Origin: Ceratothoa steindachneri
Taxonomy: Eukaryota; Arthropoda; Malacostraca; Isopoda; Cymothoidae
Length of the DNA stretch: 64,000 bases
Assembly (NCBI GenBank): GCA_963969495.1
Contig: OZ018323.1
Span: 77,340,583-77,404,582 of the forward strand
Direction: 5' to 3'
A program made the position numbers and the translations under genes. How positions within the stretch are numbered: the stretch's first letter is position 1; the number at the start of each line of letters is the position of its first letter. The notes beneath the pieces are model-generated. The model made no database searches. It was not told the origin of the DNA and saw only the letters and a list, made by a program, of their open reading frames with translations. Shown piece by piece: positions 57,396-64,000 of the stretch.

Positions 57396-60200
57396 GGCTT
57401 ACACACATTCAACCATCATTTTGAAGCCAGCTGGGCTCAAGAACAAGACCATAAAAACGGTCGAATTCTACCACATCCAAGATATCCATATTGAGGAACA
57501 AGTCCGGGTTGGAGTGAAGTCGTGGGTGTCGACAGAATTGAACAACCTTAGTCTTAGGCAGAGAAAGCCGAAGCCAGTGCAATTCGGTATAGCCAGACAT
57601 GTGGTTCGTAGCATGTTGTAATAGACGGTCAAGAGGACATCTGAGCCGTACCAAAAGAAATAGAAATGTCGTTTACTTAGAGCGTAGAAAGAACATCTTC
57701 CAGTAGCACCGAGGTGATACCGTTGATGTTTTAAGGGAATAGAGCGATACTGAGGATACTTCCCAGCAGTATACCCTCTTCCTGCACTATTTGACCCGAG
57801 AGCTCTGTCCACTCTTACGCTGAATCGACCATCTCGTTAAAATTAAGACAAGATAATTGGGAGGCTTCACATCTCTATCATAGTGTGGAAGATCTCCGTG
57901 ATACCATACCACCATGTGTTATCATAGGCTTTCTCCAAATCAAAATATACTGTGACAATGATGTCTTCTAATATAGGCTTGTCAAATATCATTTTCCAGC
58001 TGAAGCCCAGAATCCGACGTCGAACTTGTGAAAGCCGCACTATTCAAAAGACAGGAAGTTTTCCGCATGAGCGGTTCCAGGGCAGTAAGCGAGAGTAGAG
58101 CGCAACTTACTTGAGATTAACTAGTCTTTGAAGGGTTCCCTGCGTCTGGTAGCGGGATACAGTAGGCGGCCTTCAAAAGGCTCACGCCGTAATTTAAATT
58201 TTGGCGAAGAAGCAACCCGGCTTTATAATCTGAGAAAAGCGGTCGCGAAGAATGCATTCTAAATGCCGTCTCTAGAAATGGTCAGACAATTTATAAACAG
58301 TAGTCAGGCCTACGACGATGAGGATGCCGGAGCAGAATTCAACAGCCTCATTAACCGACTAGAACTCCTCGACTAAAATTAACAAATCAGCAGCTTCTTG
58401 AAATGTTGTTCCCTGCTCCTACTTTAAGCACAATCCAGGTTGTTCCTTATGCAGAAGCCACCCAGAAAAGATATTTTAATGGGAAATTGATCAATACTAT
58501 GAAGATCATTGAACACATTTAACAAAACAATGATGTGCGTCCGGAGAACAGAAGGACAAGTCTAAACATGAAAATGAAGGGTTTCTCGGACAATGATTCG
58601 TGAATTCATCAACATTTTAGACACCGATCTCTAGTTCTTCATTCAGATCGACAAGAAGTTGTCCCCAGTGATTAATCATATAGACCCCTAAGAGGGGCTG
58701 CCTCTGAAGAGAAAAATGGTTCTCGCCAACCTAGCCACAACGAGGCGGATGTCTGCCAAATCTAAGTCAGTTGACGGTGGAATATAAGCTGAAATAAAAG
58801 TATACCTCCTATCCAGCCAGGTCTAGCTACCTACACTGCCACTGACTGAAAGGAGGTGCTTAAAACAAAAGAGGGGATGGAGACATCATGTGTCGTATAA
58901 ATCGCGCATCAATCTTCCTGGTCCCCCTCCGGTGGTTGTGGTGGTGCAAAGCCTTTATACCCTGGGAGGTTGAGCATGGGGCACGCGCCCAACATTGTCT
59001 CCTGAATGCAAATATCTAAGAAGAGCTGGGAGAGGCGAGCCTTTGCAGCTCCTCCACGCTGGTCCAGAGCTTAAAGCAATTCCGTTGAAGGAAAGTGCCC
59101 CCCAATCTTAACCCAAGGGAGAGACGTGGGCCATCTTTGATTTAACATTACTCACTGGAACGTCCGTAGCCTTTATAGAGACAAGGCTCCAGGGAAGAAT
59201 GTTAGCTGAAAAATGCACTGAAGACGCTGTTGCCTTTGAGGGCTTACTTGGGGCAGTTTATCTGGTCGGACGAGCCTTCCTCTCTTCATGCCTTGAAATA
59301 TTTTGGCGATCAGGGAGACTTTGGGGTATGCGGTCTCTCATTTTTTGAAGAGTCCAGACTTCCTGAAACAGACTTTGCTGCCTAGGACAGGAGCGAGAGA
59401 GATGGAGCTTCCTTGTTGTTGCTCTCATTTCGGGGATCTGTCTTAGGAATCCCCTAGGATTTGCCTCTTACAAGTCTAGCTACTCAGTGGATGTGCGCAG
59501 TCGCTTCTCTTTTTGACAGTGGGTTGCTTCTTAGTAGATGAGGAACCGATTTTTTTTAGCCGGAGCTAAGCGAGGGCCCACGTTCTCCTCAACTTGACCC
59601 GGGTTGCGCTCGGAAGAGGTAGAATAGGCAAAATGGTTCCGAATTAGCACGATGGCTACCGTGATTGTAAGCCTGGGAGAATCAGGAACAGATGGTTCTT
59701 TGTTAACTTAAGAGGCGTAGGAAGTCCCAGGTCGCACAAAGTGCGATGACTAATTCTTTGGCCACTCTAAAAAAGATGAGCTCCGCAGACTAAAGGGCCT
59801 CCTAAAATACCTTCTTGAAATAATGCGAGTCACAATGCATCAAGGAAGCAACGTTTGGCTTGTTACAATTCACAAATTTGGCCTTGTATAATATGAATTT
59901 ATCAGGAAAGGTATTTGAGCAATTTGTGCAGATTTCTGGTTCACCCGACTTACCACGTCTCCATGTTTTATCCGTATGTCCGTATCGGAGGCAATGTTAG
60001 AACCTTGGCGGTAATGACATGAATGACTTGATGCGGTGTTGATACCAACCAGTTCACACCAAATCAGGAAGTTGGTACTCATCCTTAACCGCTCTCAGTC
60101 TGCAGTTCTTCTGTGAACCCTTCTAGAGTTTTCATTTGCACAGACAAACAATTGAGTGTCCGAAGAACCCTCGAAACAGCCGCATTGGCCTTTTAAAATT
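57396..60200 (-). mobile_element. Old family A-like element A7, minus strand
   Basis: Minus strand, from right: ORF1 zinc region (60082-59850, frame-broken), ORF1/ORF2 boundary near 59230, endonuclease start (59100-58800) and its end (58600-58380), linker (58350-58200), RT pieces (58130-57850) and the RT palm end (57654-57409, LDRLLQHATNHMSGYTELHW followed by LSLPKTKVVQFC). It stops at about 57396 against A8. RNase H and 3' end are missing. Confidence 0.62.
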
Positions 60201-61265
60201 TATGCGACAATATGGTTGACTATTCTGGGTTTCCTCAGGATTTGCTAGCCATTACATTTTCCTTTTACCAAGCAACAAGAAAGGAAAAAATCGGAATGCC
60301 TTTCATTATATTGTGTATCTTTGTGCAATTTGGTTGTTTATGCGTTAGCAAATTGCTCCATACTCTAGATCCCATCGAAGCTCGACTCACCTTTTTACTT
60401 TAATTGGTTTGCTTGCACCACCCGAAGTCGGTACAGCGCCGTAAGATCCATCCTTTGCCTAGTTACCTGCATAGCGCCAGGGTGCCAATCCATTGCGAGA
60501 AGCCCCCGGAAGGAGAAGAACCTCTAAGAGAGAAAAATGGGCAGTGCACCCTCTTTTCTCCTCTTTCGAAAAGGGCATCGAGGCCGGACGAACCAGCCTC
60601 AGCCATATCCTTCGCCTAGATGGCGAATGGTTTGGCTGTCCTGTGGGCCCCATCAGAGGGAGGACCATCCCCTCCTCTTGATTCTTAGAGAGGCTGTGTA
60701 CCCTTGGTAGGACCTTTCACGGAAATGGAGTCTGACTCAGAGGTGGTAGCCACCGAGTCAGTGCTGACTCCCGGGGAAAACCCTGCTGTCTGGAGCAAGG
60801 GCAACCCGTAATCAACTCTCGCCAAGTAAGGGAGTTGTTTTTTGGCCCCCTGCAGTGGCGTCGAGAAGCCCAACCTTGGACTCACCAGACCTGGGGCAGG
60901 TGCTGAAACAAATGTCACTGGGGCTGGCTAGTCGTTTTTTTTTGGCATGCCCATGTGAAAGAGAAAAGTGGGCCGCCTTTATTACTTTGAATTCCGCGCA
61001 TGTGTATTTCTGGCGTCAGTTTTCTTTTTCCTATCATGATAAACTCAGTTGTGAATCGTATGCGAATAAAGCAACACCATGGCTGAATTCAATCCTCCAA
61101 AAATTGGAAATGGCAAGCTGTACTGCTTGGTTTTCACGCCGGGAGCTCTAATGCGAAGATCTGAGTGTTTGGGCGTAAATCTTAGGACGATGCAGAGGAT
61201 CACGAAAGAGTCGGATGCGTCAAGCTGTGATTTTTAGCGTACGGTGGTTCGGAAACCTCACTCTA
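60201..61265. other. No gene recognised; possible ORF1 N-terminal remnants
   Basis: A plus-strand stretch near 60600-60660 resembles 46970-47030 and the SISEKDLAES-like stretch of family A ORF1. The sequence near 60715-60790 reads MESDSEVVATESVLTPGEN. These suggest decayed ORF1 of some I-like element, not confirmed. Confidence 0.3.
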
Positions 61266-61517
61266 AGCCAGTGTTTCTCAAACTTTTCCAAGTACATGAC
61301 CCCTTCCAATAGTACGAAACCTATCATGACCCCCAACTTTATAAGCCTTCTAAAAACTTACTAATTTTTAATATCGCAGATGCATTATTTTAAATTTTAA
61401 AAGATTAATCACAGCAGAGAGCGCAATAACCAAAAATAGTTAATTATTTTTTCATTAATGTTTATCAAGAAGGATCGATTCAATCATTATTTTAATGAGA
61501 AGGATGCATTTGCTTTT
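61266..61517. mobile_element. hAT-type MITE fragment cut by A3
   Basis: Begins CAGTGTTTCTCAAACTTTTC, a terminal sequence of the same type as the element at 48230. It then continues AT-rich until A3 starts at 61518. No right end is seen in the window; it may lie beyond 64000 on the far side of A3. Confidence 0.55.
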
Positions 61518-61962
61518 GCCCGTAAGGGGCGCGGCGATTTGCTATCCTGGCCGCCGTGCTGACGGGACTCAGCACCCCGTCCGACCGCAGCTTAATCTCT
61601 TCTCCTTCCTTCAAAACACTTGTTTCCTTGCTTTTCATACAACCTCTCTCACAACTTTCTCTGGTCAGCCTCTAATTTCACAGGCTAGATGGTGACCTTC
61701 TTCTTAAGCCAACCGTCCCGGATCGGGGCTGAGGGGGGAGGGGACAACGTTCCCTAACCCCTGAGCTCCGGTTCGGGATGGGAGTTATAACAACCTGCTT
61801 CATCCCCACCCATACCTTCCTCACATCCCTTTTCCTCTCCTCTTCACAATCTATCTTTTTACGCCGCATCTAAGGTTGAGTTGCCATGCCGATGGACTGC
61901 CAGGCCACCAGGCGGGGGGGGTGGTCCCAAATGGCTGCGCCTGGCTCTGCCAGGCCTGTAAG

Positions 61963-61995
61963 CACCTCTTGCAGTGCGGGCAACTGCAAGAGGTG
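61963..61995 (+). promoter_or_regulatory. 5' UTR stem-loop before ORF1 (A3)
   Basis: A perfect 13-bp stem, CACCTCTTGCAGT with ACTGCAAGAGGTG, and the 7-nt loop GCGGGCA, 37 bp before the ATG at 62033. Confidence 0.65.
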
Positions 61996-62032
61996 ATGAG
62001 AAATTGCATCCCGTGAAATATAGAGGGTCATC

Positions 62033-63890
62033 ATGCCCAATGATGAGAAACAAAAATCTCCCCTTAATTCTCCCTGTATCACCAACGGAGCCGCCCTCGG
62101 GCAACTCCACCGAAAGAATGGAGGTCCCTCCCCGCCTGTGCTTGCTCAGGGGACCCTCCATATCTCTCTAACCGGAGAGGAGGCTTACTCATCTTCTTCA
62201 CTTACGGGTGTAGGGGACTCCCTCTCACCCCCTTCTATGGAGGTGCTTTCGGGCACCTCCGTTTTTACAGCGGCAGTCCCCTCTATTCTTTCCAAGGGGA
62301 CTGCCAAGAAAGCCAGCAGGCAACCCTTAGCCAGCCGCTCCACATCGAAGCGGCTCGGCAAGGAAAAACCCGTCTAGGGGGGGAGAGGGAAGCCAGGCCC
62401 CTTCGGTCGCTTCCCTCAAAAGACCTGCTGGCAAGAATATTGGACCTTGCCAGGGTCAAGGCCTGTGCCTCCCCACACAAGACTAGTGACAATACTGCTA
62501 ACGGGACCTGCGATGTCTTGGGGGATGGGGATGGCCAACTGGAGGCCCCCTTGAGATAGACATGGTCCTTGAGGAAACCCAGCATCAGACAGTAGGGCCT
62601 TCCATGGTGGGGAATCCGGGCTCGGTTCCAAGCACCGAACTCGAATCCGCCCATATGCAAGGTCCACCTGAAACGGCTAGGGTTTCCAAAGCAGTACAAG
62701 GAGGGGAGGGATCTCCTCCGACCGGTGCCCCCACGACTACCAGGACCTTCTCCATTTCGGAGAATGACCTGGCTGAGGCCGGTCCATTTGGCCTGGGGGC
62801 TCCTTCCGGAGGAGGTGAGAAGCGGGTTCATTCCCCGCCCTCCTCTCCAAAAAAGAAAAAGACAAAGACTAGGAAGACTCGCGGCTCCTCTCCACCCGAG
62901 GGGGCTGCGGGGACGGATAGGTCTGCTGCTACTTTGGCAACTGAACAAGCCAAGATCGGCACATCCGGCCCCTCTGCCCCTCCTGTTGCGGAGCCACTGA
63001 CTAAAACTAAAAGTACACAGGGCGGAGCCTCGATGACATCAGGGCCCCTTATTGAGAGGTTACCTGGCGTTTTCGAGCCCGCTGGCTTCAAACGCTTTCT
63101 CGTTATTCGCTCCACTGATGGCAGCATGTTGGCCAAGGACAACATGATCCATCAGAGGAGAGGATTAGCAAGTGCAATTGGAAGAGAGCCGAAGGTGACC
63201 CGTTTCTCGGACGGGAGCCTTCTGGCGAATGCGGCGAATCCCGCCGAGGCGGCCAAGATAAGTCCTCTTCGGACACTTCATGGCACCCCGGTGAGTGTGA
63301 CGCCACACTCTACCATGAACTTTGTGAAAGGAGTAGTTTATGCGAGGAAACTCGTTGACTACTCCATTGAGGACATCACCCTAGAGCTGGCCGACCATGG
63401 GGCGGTCAAGGTCGACCGTGTGATAAGAAAACAGGGAGGGGCCTCGAGACTCACCCCTACACTCTTCATCACGTTCGACTGTGACAAGCTCCCTGAGTCG
63501 GTGCGTGCCGGTTAGTACCATTACCGCGTGATGGCATTCGTGCCGCTGCCGAGGCGATGCTGTTACTGTCACCGCTTCGGCCAAACGAATCGTCCTTGTA
63601 GACGTGCAAAGTCGGGGTCAACCAAAGTTTGTGTAAATTGCTCCAAGGACGCACACGATAAATCAAAATCGTGTGTGGCCAAGTGTGTCAATTGCGAAGA
63701 GCCGCACCCCGCTTCTTCGAAGCAATGTGGTGCATATCTCCTTGAGAAAGAAATCCTGGCCGTTCAGGCCCAGGATCGACTCTCATTCCGCGAGGCTAAG
63801 GACTTGGTCCTGGCGCGCCCGGCTCTGCCTGGGACGTCATATGGCTCAATAGTTAGAAAGGCACCCTCTGCTCCTGCCCATCCACGCTAA
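62033..63890 (+). pseudogene. Family A ORF1, copy A3, nearly intact
   Basis: ATG at 62033; a short open frame runs to 62377, and after a frameshift 317 codons are open (62562-63515). This part has a Pro/Ser/Lys-rich segment with a KKKKTKTRKTR nuclear-localisation-like run, then PGVFEPAGFKRFLVIRSTDG, VTRFSDGSLLANAANPAEA, HGTPVSVTPHSTMNFVKGVV and TLFITFDCDKLPESVRAG. A TAG at 63513 replaces the Trp codon seen in A1. After it come the knuckles CCYCHRFGQTNRPC (His replaced by Gln), CVNCSKDAHDKSKSC and CVNCEEPHPASSKQC. The protein would coat element RNA. The frame breaks again at 63890. Confidence 0.8.
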
Positions 63891-64000
63891 CGAGCACGGT
63901 TGTTTCCGCGCCCATGCAGAGCCCTTCTGCGGGCTCTACTCAACCCGGGCGCTTCCCTGGTAAAGCTCGCGCCAAAAAAGGTTCACACCCATCCCCGGCT

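Larger units (their letters stand above)
61518..64000 (+). mobile_element. I-like non-LTR retrotransposon, family A copy A3 (runs off the window)
   Basis: Full 5' end (GCCCGTAAGGGGC hairpin), 5' UTR, stem-loop and ORF1. ORF2 would start beyond the window edge. ORF1 is the least damaged of all copies, so A3 is probably the youngest insertion here. Confidence 0.85.

Overview
The window is eukaryotic, intron-containing and dominated by transposable elements; an arthropod is most likely and a crustacean is my best guess. The guess rests on the mix of Bel/Pao, Ty3/gypsy, I-like non-LTR and hAT elements and on one short SINE-like stretch (23719-23810) that resembles, from memory only, a decapod repeat. 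I see no bacterial operons, CRISPR array or confident tRNA/rRNA gene.

Only one host gene is well supported. The last three exons of an SLC6-type sodium-dependent transporter lie at 1399-2494 (+), with consensus splice sites, phase-0 junctions and a polyadenylation signal at 2551. The intron before the first visible exon is filled by a degenerate 15-bp minisatellite (541-1350).

4.1-12.9 kb holds two hAT remnants, a TIR MITE, a foldback MITE and more than 3 kb of a degenerate 32-bp minisatellite, cut into three blocks by unrelated DNA including a solo LTR. 12.9-14.7 kb has no recognisable gene but contains a cluster of short hairpins. Six ~180-bp tandem units (14682-15762) sit at the 3' end of a minus-strand I-like retrotransposon (to 18965), which abuts a broken DUF4371/ZMYM-type hAT transposase (18966-20956).

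20968-23457 is a Ty3/gypsy element whose domains read protease, integrase, RT, RNase H. That order is characteristic of the Gmr1-like group rather than ordinary Ty3/gypsy elements. Next comes a Bel/Pao provirus (23945-39206) with paired LTRs and a candidate 5-bp target duplication. Its gag (24870-26060) and RNase H/integrase (35750-37454) are separated by two non-LTR elements (family A copy A1, 26118-32651; family B, 32652-35682). A solo LTR of the same kind as the one in the minisatellite sits just before its 3' LTR.

39.8-64 kb is mostly family A. A2 is fairly young and A3 runs off the window; four older, heavily decayed copies lie in both orientations. A full family A element has a hairpin-rich 5' UTR, a gag-like ORF1 with an RRM-like region and three zinc knuckles, and an ORF2 with APE-type endonuclease, RT, RNase H and a C-terminal zinc motif. 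Every copy here carries frameshifts or stops, so no element appears autonomous.
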